Source of the DNA: Chryseobacterium geocarposphaerae
GTDB lineage: Bacteria; Bacteroidota; Bacteroidia; Flavobacteriales; Weeksellaceae
Direction of reading: 5' to 3'
Length of the DNA: 64,000 nt
NCBI RefSeq assembly: GCF_002797535.1
Contig: NZ_PGFD01000001.1
Span: forward strand, 992,001 to 1,056,000
In this document: piece after piece, positions 44,559 through 53,497 of the stretch
How positions within the stretch are numbered: the stretch's first letter is position 1
How the letters are laid out: each line of letters starts with the position of its first letter
The notes under the pieces: model-generated
The model's database searches: none
Seen by the model: only the letters and a program-made list of their open reading frames with translations
Told to the model about the DNA's origin: nothing
Position numbers and translations under genes: made by a program

Positions 44559-45830
44559 ATGAATCTGCAACAACGTGATAAGCTTGTCAACTGGCATCCT
44601 TATACACAAATGAAGACAGCTGAAGATGCCATTCCCATTGTAAAGGGGAAAGGAGCTTATCTTTTTGACGATAAAGGAAAACAGTATATTGATGCGGTAT
44701 CTTCGTGGTGGGTCACCTTACATGGTCATGCTCATCCTTACATTGCTCAAAAAGTTTCTGAACAACTACAAACATTAGAACAGGTTATTTTTGCAGGTTT
44801 TACCCATCAGCCGGCCATTCAGCTTTCGGAAAATTTATTGAAACTCTTACCAGATAATCAGGAAAAAGTGTTTTACTCCGACAACGGTTCAACCGCAGTG
44901 GAAGTCGCTTTGAAAATGTGTATTCAATTTGCTCACAACCAAGGAAAGAAAAAAACAAAAATTCTTGCTTTTAAAGATGCATATCATGGAGATACCTTCG
45001 GAGCCATGTCTGTAAGCGGAAGAAGTGTATGGACAAAGCCTTTTGGGGATATGTTGTTTGATGTTGCCTTCATTGATACGCCAACTTCCGAGAACTTACG
45101 GGGTCTACAATCTCAAATCTCACATATCGCTGACGAAATTGCCTGTTTCATTTATGAACCATTAGTTCAGGGAGCGGCAGGAATGCTGACGCATAATCCG
45201 GAAGACTTATCCGAATTAATGAAATTCTGTAAAAAACAAAATATTTTACTGATCCAGGACGAGGTTTTCACAGGCTTTGGAAGAACAGGAAAACTATTCG
45301 CAGCCGATTATCTTACGGAAAAACCTGATATTATGTGCTTCTCAAAGGGATTAACCGGCGGAACCATGCCCATGGGAATTACCACATCCTCCAATGAAAT
45401 TTTCAATGCTTTTTTGTCGGAAGATAAGTACAAAACCTTATTTCACGGACATTCTTTCACAGCAAATCCATTAGCATGTACAGCAGCTTTGGCAAGCATG
45501 GAGCTTTTACTGAATAAAGAAACACAGGACAATATCCGTTTAATTACTGATAAGCATAAAGAATTTTCTCAAATTCTAAACCAACACCCGAAAGTTGAAA
45601 ATGTCCGTCAGACAGGAACTATTTTAGCATGGGATATTAAGACAGAACAAGGAACTTCATATTTCAATACGATCGGAAAATTCTTTTATAAGGAATTTTT
45701 AAACAAGGGAATTATTTTACGCCCATTAGGAAATATAATGTATCTCGTACCTCCTTATTGCATTACCACTGAAGATCTGGAATATATTTACCAGACTATC
45801 TTACAGGTCTTGCAGATGAAACCGAATTAA
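44559..45830 (+). CDS. bioA: Adenosylmethionine-8-amino-7-oxononanoate aminotransferase
   Basis: 423 aa from ATG at 44559 (the frame also has a TTG two codons earlier). Converts KAPA to DAPA with SAM as amino donor, PLP-dependent. Motifs: WHPYTQMK, SSWWVTLHGHAHP (SAM/KAPA pocket Trp residues), DNGSTAVEVALKM, IQDEVFTGFGRTG and PLP Lys in CFSKGLTGGTMPMG. Last gene of the biotin operon. Confidence 0.95.
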   Translation: MNLQQRDKLVNWHPYTQMKTAEDAIPIVKGKGAYLFDDKGKQYIDAVSSWWVTLHGHAHPYIAQKVSEQLQTLEQVIFAGFTHQPAIQLSENLLKLLPDNQEKVFYSDNGSTAVEVALKMCIQFAHNQGKKKTKILAFKDAYHGDTFGAMSVSGRSVWTKPFGDMLFDVAFIDTPTSENLRGLQSQISHIADEIACFIYEPLVQGAAGMLTHNPEDLSELMKFCKKQNILLIQDEVFTGFGRTGKLFAADYLTEKPDIMCFSKGLTGGTMPMGITTSSNEIFNAFLSEDKYKTLFHGHSFTANPLACTAALASMELLLNKETQDNIRLITDKHKEFSQILNQHPKVENVRQTGTILAWDIKTEQGTSYFNTIGKFFYKEFLNKGIILRPLGNIMYLVPPYCITTEDLEYIYQTILQVLQMKPN

Positions 45831-45840
45831 AAATCAATAC

Positions 45841-45871
45841 ATGTCTCCAACTATACCGGAGACATTTTTTA
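45841..45871. terminator. Terminator between bioA and the Lrp gene
   Basis: ATGTCTCC pairs with GGAGACAT followed by TTTTTT; it overlaps the stop of the convergent Lrp gene. Confidence 0.78.
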
Positions 45872-46339
45872 TATGATCTGATAGCTTTCTTTAATACTGT
45901 TCATCACAAAAATACTTTTCGTTTGGCCGATCCCTTCAATCTCGGAAAGTTTATTAATGAAAAACTCATGGAAATCATCCATATCTGCCGCCAGAATTTT
46001 AAGCATGAAATCAAACTCTCCGCTTATATTGTAAAATTCCACTACTTCCTTAAGCTTGCCAACCTGTTCAATAAAAGCACCTGCCGTTTTTTTGTTATGA
46101 ACATTTAAAGCCACCATACAAATAACCATCATGCCTTTATTGATCTTCTTCCGATCCACAACTGTTGTATATCCTTTAATGATTCCCATTTTCTCCAGTC
46201 GCTTTATACGTTCATGAGTTGGTGTAGGGCTTAAATTGATTCTTACCGCAATATCACGAATACTCAGTTTTGCATCTTTCTGCAGGATTCGCAAAATGGA
46301 CAGGTCTTTTTCATCCGGAGTGTATATTTCAGTTGCCAT
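45869..46339 (-). CDS. Lrp/AsnC family regulator
   Basis: 156 aa. N-terminal helix-turn-helix (DEKDLSILRILQKDAKLSIRDIAVRINLSPTPTHERIKRLEKMGII) and C-terminal RAM ligand domain (VVEFYNISGEFDFMLKI). Divergent from a DHA2-type exporter gene 145 bases away, so it may control efflux, perhaps of an amino acid. Target is inferred. Confidence 0.92.
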   Translation of the reverse strand: MATEIYTPDEKDLSILRILQKDAKLSIRDIAVRINLSPTPTHERIKRLEKMGIIKGYTTVVDRKKINKGMMVICMVALNVHNKKTAGAFIEQVGKLKEVVEFYNISGEFDFMLKILAADMDDFHEFFINKLSEIEGIGQTKSIFVMNSIKESYQII

Positions 46340-46457
46340 ACGTTCTGTATTATATTATAATCACACATTAAAAAGGACAATTATTCTTTTAAAAATATAA
46401 ATATAATAATACTGTTCTAAATTAATATTAAAATTTTATAAAAAGTTCTATTAAATT

Positions 46458-46465
46458 TAATTTTG
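46458..46465 (+). promoter_or_regulatory. -7 box of the DHA2 exporter gene
   Basis: TAATTTTG, exact TAnnTTTG, 19 bases before the ATG. Upstream, two GTTCTA copies (46415-46420 region and 46445-46450 region) could be Lrp contacts. Confidence 0.45.
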
Positions 46466-46484
46466 CAACACAAAAATAGTTATA

Positions 46485-47870
46485 ATGCAGCCTAGAAAAA
46501 ACCTGATTTTAATATTAGCATCTATCGGAACATTTGTTGAAGCTTTAGATATTGCGATTATTAATTTAACCATACCTTCTATTCAGTCACAGTTCAACAT
46601 CACCGCAAATACCGTACAATGGCTGCAGACCTTATACGTTCTTTTTTTTGGTGGTTTTTTAATTATTGGCGGAAAACTTTCAGACCAGATTGGACGTAAA
46701 AAGATTTTCATCATAGGAGGAGCAATCTTTATGCTCACATCTTTAGGAGCGGGAATGTCGGTTAATTTTCAGACTTTAACAGTATTCAGAGCACTGCAGG
46801 GATTAGGTGCCGCATTTATTATGCCTTCAGCATTATCCATTGTTACTCATACTTTCCAGAAAGATCAGGAGAGAAACCGTGCATTAGGTATTTTCAGTGC
46901 TTTTGCAGCCATCGGATCAGGAAGCGGTCTGTCGATTGGAGGGATTATTAGTACGTATCTAAGTTGGCACTGGGTGTTTTTAATTAATGTACCTATACTT
47001 TTTATTACCATTATATTGTCTTATAAGTTTCTTCCCTTGGATATACAAAACAAGAATCAGAAATCTACAGATATGATTTCAGGTATTCTTTTAGTTTCGG
47101 GATTATTACTAATGACTTATGGCACTCATGAATTCATTCACATTCAGGAAAAGCCCGTTTTAATTTTAGGTTCTGTTATTCTGTCTCTTGTCTTATTGAG
47201 TGCATTTATCTATCGTTTAAAAAATATTTCCAATCCGTTAATTGATCTTAAGCTGTTCTCTCACAGATCCCTGGTAATTTCTAATCTTGCTTTCTTTTCC
47301 CTGGGCGCTTTTTTCATCTCCTTTTTATTCCTCATTTCCCTGATGCTGCAAAAAGATATGGGCTACAGCGCTGCCGATTCAGGACTTATGCTTGTTCCTT
47401 TTAGTATTTTATCCGCTCTGATCGCCAAGTTTATTCTGCCAGCTCTCTCAAAAAAGCTAAATTCCGTACAAATTGGAATTTTAGGCTGGTCATTTATGCT
47501 TACAGGAGCATTATGTTTAATTTTTGCCATTTACCTTAATCACCCAACGGTTCTGGTCTTAACCGGAGCAGCCTGCATTTCCGGAGTCGGAATGACATTA
47601 TGCTTTACGAGCTTATCCGTATTGGGAATTCGCGATGCTGAACCCCAACAGTACGGAGTCGCATCCAGCTTAACCAGTACCAGTTATTTCCTAGGAGCGG
47701 GAATCGGTTTATCACTGATGACATTAATGACGCAGTTTTTTCCTTCCGAATGGGCAGTAAGTACTTTATCTTTATTTATTCTTTTTCTATATGGTTTTAT
47801 CGCTGTGGTTTTCCTACTGTTCTTTATTATAAAAGAGTATAAATCCGTACGAACATCTCTCCATTATTAA
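46485..47870 (+). CDS. MFS exporter of the DHA2 (14-helix, EmrB/QacA) family
   Basis: 461 aa with about 14 hydrophobic helices. Family motifs: ALDIAIINLTIPSIQ (motif D1), GGKLSDQIGRKKIFIIG (motif A), RALQGLGAAFIMPSALSIV (motif B) and GSGSGLSIGGIISTYLSWHWVFLINVPI (motif C, antiporter). Expected to export drugs or metabolites by proton antiport. Divergent from an Lrp-type regulator. Confidence 0.9.
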   Translation: MQPRKNLILILASIGTFVEALDIAIINLTIPSIQSQFNITANTVQWLQTLYVLFFGGFLIIGGKLSDQIGRKKIFIIGGAIFMLTSLGAGMSVNFQTLTVFRALQGLGAAFIMPSALSIVTHTFQKDQERNRALGIFSAFAAIGSGSGLSIGGIISTYLSWHWVFLINVPILFITIILSYKFLPLDIQNKNQKSTDMISGILLVSGLLLMTYGTHEFIHIQEKPVLILGSVILSLVLLSAFIYRLKNISNPLIDLKLFSHRSLVISNLAFFSLGAFFISFLFLISLMLQKDMGYSAADSGLMLVPFSILSALIAKFILPALSKKLNSVQIGILGWSFMLTGALCLIFAIYLNHPTVLVLTGAACISGVGMTLCFTSLSVLGIRDAEPQQYGVASSLTSTSYFLGAGIGLSLMTLMTQFFPSEWAVSTLSLFILFLYGFIAVVFLLFFIIKEYKSVRTSLHY

Positions 47871-47928
47871 CATAATTAATAACCAATAAGTGAAATAATA
47901 TTTTTAATTTTATAGAAATTAATAGACT

Positions 47929-48849
47929 ATGAAAAAGATTTTATTACCACTTAGTATTTCTTTGGGAGCACTTCTATCAGCTCAGGAAAAGTCTGAAGCC
48001 CCAATTATTGACACTACAAAAGCGTGGAGTATACAAGGTCAGAATACATTAATGCTTAATCAGGCTGCTTTCTCAAATTGGGTTGGTGGCGGAGCTAACA
48101 ATGTGGGCTGGCTTGCCGGAGTCAACTACAATCTCACTTATGAAAAAGGAAAAGATCTTTGGGAAAATATTATCATTTTAGGCTATGGACAAAACAATAC
48201 CAAAGGAGTAGGGACGAGAAAAACACAGGATGTTATCAATCTGTCCACCAATTATGGTAGAGAATTCGCAGAACACTGGTATATTTCCGCAGGAGCCAGT
48301 TTACAGACTCAGTTTGCAGCAGGTTATGAAGACGGCAATAATCCTGAAGCTCCAAAGATCTCCAACTTTATGGCTCCGGGTTACTTGAATTTGGGAGCAG
48401 GAGTTACCTATCGCCCGAATGACAATTTCACAATGACCCTAAGACCTGCAAATGCCAGATGGACTTTCGTACTGGATGAAGACTTACAATATGCAGGAAC
48501 TTATGGGCTTAAAAATGATGGAGATTCTTCATTATTTCAATTTGGTTTTCTAGGCACTGCTATATATAAGGTAAAAATCATGGAGAACATCAATCTGATC
48601 AATACAGGATCGGTTTTTTCTAATTACCTCGACCATCCTGAAAGATTAGTTCTTTCCTATAGTGGTGTTCTTAATATGAAGATCAATAAATTTATCTCTA
48701 CGAATGTTACTTTAGATTTACTGTATGATCATAACCAGATCGAGAAGACACAGCTGAAACAAACATTGGGAGTTGGGTTTGCTTACAATTTTGATAACGG
48801 AAAAAAGAGATCTGAGAACAAAGACAATCAATCCTGGCTCAAAAAGTAA
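47929..48849 (+). CDS. DUF3078 domain protein, exported
   Basis: 306 aa with signal peptide (MKKILLPLSISLGALLSAQ). The body WSIQGQNTLMLNQAAFSNWVGGGANNVGW and TLRPANARWTFVLDEDL is the DUF3078 pattern; the alternating strands and final VGFAYNFDNG suggest an outer-membrane barrel-like protein. Function unknown. Confidence 0.83.
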   Translation: MKKILLPLSISLGALLSAQEKSEAPIIDTTKAWSIQGQNTLMLNQAAFSNWVGGGANNVGWLAGVNYNLTYEKGKDLWENIIILGYGQNNTKGVGTRKTQDVINLSTNYGREFAEHWYISAGASLQTQFAAGYEDGNNPEAPKISNFMAPGYLNLGAGVTYRPNDNFTMTLRPANARWTFVLDEDLQYAGTYGLKNDGDSSLFQFGFLGTAIYKVKIMENINLINTGSVFSNYLDHPERLVLSYSGVLNMKINKFISTNVTLDLLYDHNQIEKTQLKQTLGVGFAYNFDNGKKRSENKDNQSWLKK

Positions 48850-49173
48850 AATAAACAGGCAACTAAAAGCTGTTAGATCTTCCCTGAAACAACACTTTTG
48901 TATCTATAAAAAGACGCTGTATTCCATTTATGAAATAGAAATTCAATTAGTAAAAAAAAATTAAACTTAAAAACAGCTCAAACTATACTTTCACATTTTT
49001 TAACATTTAGAAAATCAACGAAATAGCAAAAAAAGTGAAATTCACATAAAATATCAATTATATTAACGAAATATTAAATCATAAAAAAAAATAATTATTT
49101 TTTATAAAAAGATATAAACATATCATTATTATTCATATCTTAGTGATGTATTAATCATATAAATTACAATCAC
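48850..49173. other. 324-base AT-rich gap before the bacteriocin-like gene
   Basis: No gene seen. It holds a pure A/T palindrome (AAAAAATAATTATTTTTT around 49083-49103) and, at 49136-49143, TATCTTAG, one base off TAnnTTTG, as the only -7 candidate for the next gene. The sequence is much richer in AT than its surroundings. Confidence 0.5.
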
Positions 49174-49458
49174 ATGAAAAATTTGAAAAAATTAAACAGA
49201 AATGAGTTGAAAACTATTTCAGGAAACGGGCTACTAGACAACATTACTGGTGTTGTTACAGGTACTGTTGGTGCCGTAGGTGGTGCTATTGGTGGTCTAG
49301 GAGGAGTAGTTGGTGGTGTTGTAGGTGGCGTAGTAGGAACAGTTGGCGGTGCTGTTACAGGTACTGTTGGTGTTGTAGGAACTACATTATGCAATGTTCA
49401 GTGCGTTGTTAACGGTATTGTTACGATCAAAGTACTTGCTTGCGGATCTACTTGTTAA
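49174..49458 (+). CDS. Gly/Val-repeat peptide with bacteriocin-type leader
   Basis: 94 aa. The start MKNLKKLNRNELKTISGNG matches the leader of the 'bacteriocin-like' peptides common in Chryseobacterium, with GNG where most have GG. Residues 26-70 are almost wholly Gly, Val, Thr and Ala, with Gly pairs every four residues (VGGVVGGVVGGVVG), a glycine-zipper pattern suited to helix packing in membranes. The last 22 residues hold four cysteines (73, 77, 90, 94), able to form two disulfides or to be modified. No transporter, immunity or maturation gene lies next to it. A perfect terminator follows. Function as an antimicrobial is inferred. Confidence 0.72.
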   Translation: MKNLKKLNRNELKTISGNGLLDNITGVVTGTVGAVGGAIGGLGGVVGGVVGGVVGTVGGAVTGTVGVVGTTLCNVQCVVNGIVTIKVLACGSTC

Positions 49459-49483
49459 GAAAAAATTAAGTTTAGTATGGTAT

Positions 49484-49508
49484 AACCGCTCTTTAAAAGA
49501 GCGGTTTT
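49484..49508 (+). terminator. Terminator of the bacteriocin-like gene
   Basis: AACCGCTCTTT pairs perfectly with AAAGAGCGGTT, followed by a T run. Confidence 0.88.
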
Positions 49509-49570
49509 TTTATTATTAAAATTGGAGATGTCTGTTTTAGGAATAACCAGAATAAATTTTAAAAAAAATA

Positions 49571-49606
49571 AAAAACCTTCTTTAATGATTTTAAAGAAGG
49601 TTTTTG
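49571..49606 (-). terminator. Terminator of the alpha/beta hydrolase gene
   Basis: AAAAACCTTCTTTAA with TTAAAGAAGGTTTTT; strong in either direction. Confidence 0.85.
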
Positions 49607-49629
49607 CTTTCATGGAGATTGCCTTATTG

Positions 49630-50451
49630 TTAGCTTTCTATAAACTCCAACAAATCTTTATTAATAGTTTCGTGCTCTGTAGTCGGCATTCCGTGAGGGA
49701 AACCTGGGTAGGTAATCAGTTTTCCGTTCTTTAATAATTTAATTGATTTTAATGCCGCATTCGCAATAGGAACGATTTGGTCATCTTCACCATGCATAAC
49801 TAAAACAGGAATATCCACGGCTTTAAGATCTTCCGTTAGATCTGTTTCAGAGAAAGCTTTGATTCCGTCGTAATGAGCTACAATTCCTCCCATTAATCCT
49901 TGTCTCCACCAGTTTCTCTGAATTCCGTCTTTTATATTTGCTCCTTCTCTGTTATAACCGTAAAACGGGAAAGTCAAATCATAATAGAATTGATTCCTAT
50001 TATTCATCGTCTGGTCTCGGATGTTATCAAAAACTTCAATCGGAACACCGTCAGGATTCGTTTCACTTTTTACCATTACTGGAGGAATCGCACTGATTAG
50101 CACAGCTTTTTTCGCTCTTCCGTTAGCATATTTGTTCACATAACGGATCACTTCACCCCCCCCTGTAGAGTGACCGATATGAATTACATCTTTCAGACCT
50201 AAAAATTCAACCAGTTCTGCAGCGTCAGAAGCATATTGTTCAATCGTGTGGTTATAAATATTCTGACTGGATCTTCCGTGACCTCTTCTGTCGTGGGTAA
50301 CGACTCTGTAACCTCTCTGAAGGAAGAAAATAACCTGTGCGTCCCAATCGTCTGAAGATAATGGCCATCCGTGATGAAACATCAATACTGGTCCTTGGCC
50401 TTGGTCTTTGTAAAAAATCTCTGTTCCGTCTTTTAATTTTAGTGTGCTCAT
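49630..50451 (-). CDS. Alpha/beta hydrolase (non-haem chloroperoxidase/esterase-like)
   Basis: 273 aa. Nucleophile elbow GHSTGGGEV with Ser95; acid Asp in MHGEDDQIVPI; His in FPHGMPTT; oxyanion region HHGWPLSSDDWD. The set matches cofactor-free haloperoxidase-type esterases, which can also make peracids. It has its own TACATTTG promoter box and does not carry the 27-bp element found before three other genes of this island. Confidence 0.9.
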   Translation of the reverse strand: MSTLKLKDGTEIFYKDQGQGPVLMFHHGWPLSSDDWDAQVIFFLQRGYRVVTHDRRGHGRSSQNIYNHTIEQYASDAAELVEFLGLKDVIHIGHSTGGGEVIRYVNKYANGRAKKAVLISAIPPVMVKSETNPDGVPIEVFDNIRDQTMNNRNQFYYDLTFPFYGYNREGANIKDGIQRNWWRQGLMGGIVAHYDGIKAFSETDLTEDLKAVDIPVLVMHGEDDQIVPIANAALKSIKLLKNGKLITYPGFPHGMPTTEHETINKDLLEFIES

Positions 50452-50503
50452 AATTTACTTTTTTTATTGTTGTGATTAATATTTTGTTGTCTTAATTCTT
50501 TAG

Positions 50504-50511
50504 CAAATGTA
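50504..50511 (-). promoter_or_regulatory. -7 box of the alpha/beta hydrolase gene
   Basis: Minus strand TACATTTG, exact TAnnTTTG, 52 bases before the ATG at 50451. Confidence 0.5.
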
Positions 50512-50608
50512 GGTCGGCTAAATTCAATGTATCTTAACCTAAGTTAAAATCGTTCATTTGATATAAAATTATTTGGGCAGTACAAACTGCTTAAAAGTCC
50601 TTTTGTGG

Positions 50609-51127
50609 TTAATCAACCGCATTCTCACGTATCAGCTGAAACAAATCCATCGCACTGCCGTTGAATTTATTACCGTTAACGAAGAATGAAGGTGTTCCGT
50701 TCACACCGCTCATAATTCCGCTTTCAAAATCCGAATCTACTTTTTCTTCCAGCTCAGCTTTTCGAATATCTGTTTTGAACTGAGAAACATTTAATCCTAT
50801 TTTTTCTGCAAGCTCAAATAAGAATAGTTCATTCAGAGATCCCTGATTTTCGTAGATCGCATCGTGCATTTCCCAGAATTTTCCCTGAAGATTGGCGGCT
50901 TCAGCTGCGATTGCGGCAGGTCTTGCATATTGATGCATTTCCGACAAAGGAAAATTCCTGAAAACAAATTTTACCTGACTTCCGAATTCTTTCATTAATT
51001 CTTTCAAAATAGGATAAGCGGCTCCGCAATACGGACACTGATAATCGCCGTATTCTACAATCACAAGGTCGGCATTGTCGTTACCTTGGGCGTGGTCAGT
51101 TGTGCTGACTGATGGTTTTAGTGACAT
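50609..51127 (-). CDS. DsbA-like thiol oxidoreductase
   Basis: 172 aa without signal peptide. Active site Cys31-Pro-Tyr-Cys34 in GDYQCPYCGAAYPIL; cis-Pro in VNGTPSFFVNGNKF. Follows the peroxiredoxin gene by two bases, so it may reduce or protect that enzyme. Last gene of the bicupin operon. Confidence 0.9.
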   Translation of the reverse strand: MSLKPSVSTTDHAQGNDNADLVIVEYGDYQCPYCGAAYPILKELMKEFGSQVKFVFRNFPLSEMHQYARPAAIAAEAANLQGKFWEMHDAIYENQGSLNELFLFELAEKIGLNVSQFKTDIRKAELEEKVDSDFESGIMSGVNGTPSFFVNGNKFNGSAMDLFQLIRENAVD

Positions 51128-51129
51128 AA

Positions 51130-51591
51130 TTATTTTGTGTTAAGATTTTCTAAAGCTTCTAATATTCCGTCTGCGCCGGGATTGATGGCGGTAGGAGATA
51201 GGTAGCTCCATTCGATAATGCCATCTTTGTTAATGACGAATAATGCGCGTTTGCATTCTCCTTCCTCATCATCGTAAACGCCGTATTTTTTTGCTGTTTC
51301 TCCTTTCGCTTCAAAGTCAGCCAACAATGGAAAATGTAAGTTTCTGGATTGTGAAAAAGCAAGATGACACCATTTGCTGTCCACAGAGATTCCAAAGAGT
51401 TCTGCGTCATATTTATGGAAGAACTTCAAAGTTTCGTTGTATAAAGCCATCTGGTCGCTGCAAACCGGACTCCAGTCTGCGGGATAAAAAGCGAGGATGA
51501 CATTTCTTCCTTTAAATTCAGATAAAGTGACTTTCTGGTCTGGTGTTGCAAACAATGTAAAATCGGGAGCAACAGTGCCTTTTTGTAACAT
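51130..51591 (-). CDS. Peroxiredoxin (AhpC/TSA family)
   Basis: 153 aa. Reduces peroxides through Cys44 in FYPADWSPVCSDQ; the normal TxxC is SPVC, a known variant. A second Cys75 (SKWCHLAF) may resolve the sulfenate. Lies between a DUF1275 membrane protein gene and a DsbA-like gene, five and two bases away. Confidence 0.92.
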   Translation of the reverse strand: MLQKGTVAPDFTLFATPDQKVTLSEFKGRNVILAFYPADWSPVCSDQMALYNETLKFFHKYDAELFGISVDSKWCHLAFSQSRNLHFPLLADFEAKGETAKKYGVYDDEEGECKRALFVINKDGIIEWSYLSPTAINPGADGILEALENLNTK

Positions 51592-51596
51592 AATAT

Positions 51597-52289
51597 TTAG
51601 TTTTTGGGTGTTATTGAATTGAAAATTAATCCTCTACAAGTTAGCAATAAAACTGCAGGTAAAAGCAAAATCCAGTTTTTCAATATACTTAGTAAGAAGG
51701 GAGCCGTCACAGCGCCTGACAAAAAGCCCATCCACAAAAGCAAGAGATAGATTGCATTTTCCTTAGCCTCGTTCTTCTCATTTTCATCATTACTCATCGT
51801 GAATATTGCCATATTTTTAGCAAGGCTGTTCAATGTTCCGGTTACAAAATCTGTATTCACTTTCAGGGTTCCGACAGATGTTACAATCGTATTCATCATT
51901 CCCATTGCAAAACCGATGATGGCAATCGAAGGAATCACAGGAATTTGACAGTAATAATTAATAAAAGTATAAAGAATCAAAATTCCCGAAACAATATAAA
52001 AAACGATGCTTTTAACCTTGCATTTTTTCCATAATGATAAACAGGCTCCGGCATAAATTCCAATTAAAAAACTTCCAATTACCGTGACTGATGTAATGAT
52101 GACTCCGAATTTCTCACTGGAAAAAGCCGCTCCCAATTGCGTGGTATTTCCACTCATAAAGGAAACATAGGTCTTCCATTTGATCAATCCCGTTGCGTCG
52201 GTATATCCTGCGATGAATGCTAAAAAGATGGCCAATTTCTCCTGTACTTTGATTTCTTCGGAAGACAGAAGAGATTTTTCCGCAATCAA
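51597..52289 (-). CDS. DUF1275 (YoaK-like) membrane protein
   Basis: 230 aa, about six helices. Opening FLAFIAGYTDATGLIKWKTYVSFMSGNTTQLG is the DUF1275 hallmark; the second half has MGMMNTIVTSVGTLKVNTDFVTGTL. Unknown function; possibly a small transporter. Second gene of the bicupin operon. Confidence 0.88.
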   Translation of the reverse strand: MIAEKSLLSSEEIKVQEKLAIFLAFIAGYTDATGLIKWKTYVSFMSGNTTQLGAAFSSEKFGVIITSVTVIGSFLIGIYAGACLSLWKKCKVKSIVFYIVSGILILYTFINYYCQIPVIPSIAIIGFAMGMMNTIVTSVGTLKVNTDFVTGTLNSLAKNMAIFTMSNDENEKNEAKENAIYLLLLWMGFLSGAVTAPFLLSILKNWILLLPAVLLLTCRGLIFNSITPKN

Positions 52290-52294
52290 AATCG

Positions 52295-53341
52295 TTATTT
52301 TCTAGGTTGAATAAATATTTTTTCCGAAGGGAATTTCTCAATTTCGCCTTCCTTCAAACCAAAGTTCGTTACGACAACATCTTTCGGATTTCCGGCCAGC
52401 CATTCGCTTAGATCAATGGATTCATATGTTCCGCTGTTGAATCCAATCAATACTTTGCAGACCGTATCGCCTGTATTTTTGATGTAATGTCCGGCTCCCA
52501 TCGGAACATAACCGACATCACCAGCGTTAAACTGCTCCGTAACAATCGTACCTTCCGCTAAGAAAACCGACATCTCGGCCTGTCCGGAAATAAAGTACTG
52601 CCATTCATCAGCATTCGGATGCCAGTGCATTTCTCTTAAAGCACCGGGTTGAAGCTCCAGAACAGAACCAGCCATTGTTTTGCTGATGGGAAACTCTTTA
52701 CTCGTTACCAATCTCTGTAAACCTCCTCCGGGAATAATTCTTGGCTGCTGAGAATGCAGTGGATAACGGTGAAGATTGGTGAGTTGTATATCAGATTCTT
52801 CAGGTCTTGCTGTGGCCACAAATGACATTTCGTCCGGAACAATTCCTGCTGCGAAATAAACTTCTTTTTGTGGTAACGCTGCCACTTCTTCAAGGGTTAA
52901 TCCTAAATTCTGAGCGGCAATTTCCGGCGGTACGCTTGAAACAAAATCTGTAACGCTGAACGTATGGTCTTCGGAAAAATTACCGTTATCAAAGATCAGA
53001 ATGAAATGACATTCTTCCGTTCCTGTCGCCTGGATCGAGTGACCGTAACCTTTTGGGAAATACCATACATCTCCCGGTTCAAAATTATCGATATAACTTT
53101 TTCCGTCAGGATGAATGATGGTGGTACGCACTGTCCCCGAAATCACATACGCCCATTCTGCTGCGTTGGCGTGCCAGTGCAATTCTCTCATACTTCCGGG
53201 TTGCAGTCTCATAGAAACTCCGGCAATACCGATAGAAGCGGGGAAATCTTTTACAGAAGCACCTCTTGTAGTTCCACCGTCATTAGTACGGGGATTTTGT
53301 TTTTCCAACTCATATTTGAAGCTTAAAGTTGAAGTATTCAT
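52295..53341 (-). CDS. Bicupin (oxalate-decarboxylase-like) protein
   Basis: 348 aa, two cupin domains. First metal site: ELHWHANAAEWAYVISG and GYGHSIQ; second: EMHWHPNADEWQYFISG and GAGHYIK, each giving HxH-x4-E plus a later His, as in Mn-dependent oxalate decarboxylases. No signal peptide. Similarity to OxdC is clear in layout, but the lid Glu that decides decarboxylase activity was not identified, so the substrate is open. First gene of a four-gene operon (bicupin, DUF1275, peroxiredoxin, DsbA-like) driven from the 27-bp-element promoter at 53389-53454. Confidence 0.88.
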   Translation of the reverse strand: MNTSTLSFKYELEKQNPRTNDGGTTRGASVKDFPASIGIAGVSMRLQPGSMRELHWHANAAEWAYVISGTVRTTIIHPDGKSYIDNFEPGDVWYFPKGYGHSIQATGTEECHFILIFDNGNFSEDHTFSVTDFVSSVPPEIAAQNLGLTLEEVAALPQKEVYFAAGIVPDEMSFVATARPEESDIQLTNLHRYPLHSQQPRIIPGGGLQRLVTSKEFPISKTMAGSVLELQPGALREMHWHPNADEWQYFISGQAEMSVFLAEGTIVTEQFNAGDVGYVPMGAGHYIKNTGDTVCKVLIGFNSGTYESIDLSEWLAGNPKDVVVTNFGLKEGEIEKFPSEKIFIQPRK

Positions 53342-53388
53342 AATATTATTACTTTTTAGTGATTATCTCTTGTTCTTAATTTCTATAG

Positions 53389-53454
53389 TAAAGCTACTTC
53401 CAAATCTGGCTTTTTTCAGTTTCTATTCGGTGAACAGGCAAAATCAGTCGTTGA
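53389..53454 (-). promoter_or_regulatory. Promoter with 27-bp element, bicupin operon (site 1)
   Basis: The 27-bp element is at 53428-53454 (plus-strand ends CGGTGAACAGG and GTCGTTGA). A -7-like box TAGCTTTA is at 53389-53396 on the minus strand. The gap is exactly 31 bases, as at sites 2 and 3. The element is 25/27 identical to site 3. Confidence 0.75.
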
Positions 53455-53497
53455 GTTTTATGATGAGACAGATGGTGAATCGTTGCATAAGAAATTG

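Noticed and set aside
46085..46100. Programmed frameshift or slippage at homopolymer runs (for example in the Lrp gene)
   Set aside because: The reading frames there are intact at full family length, so the runs need no special explanation.
49170..49394. Pro/Thr-rich frame antisense to the bacteriocin-like gene
   Set aside because: It is the mirror of the Gly/Val repeat codons; the plus-strand frame has a known leader and a terminator.
50504..50580. Fourth copy of the 27-bp element before the alpha/beta hydrolase gene
   Set aside because: A 31-base step from its -7 box lands on sequence with no good match; only a loose AAAATCGTT likeness remains.
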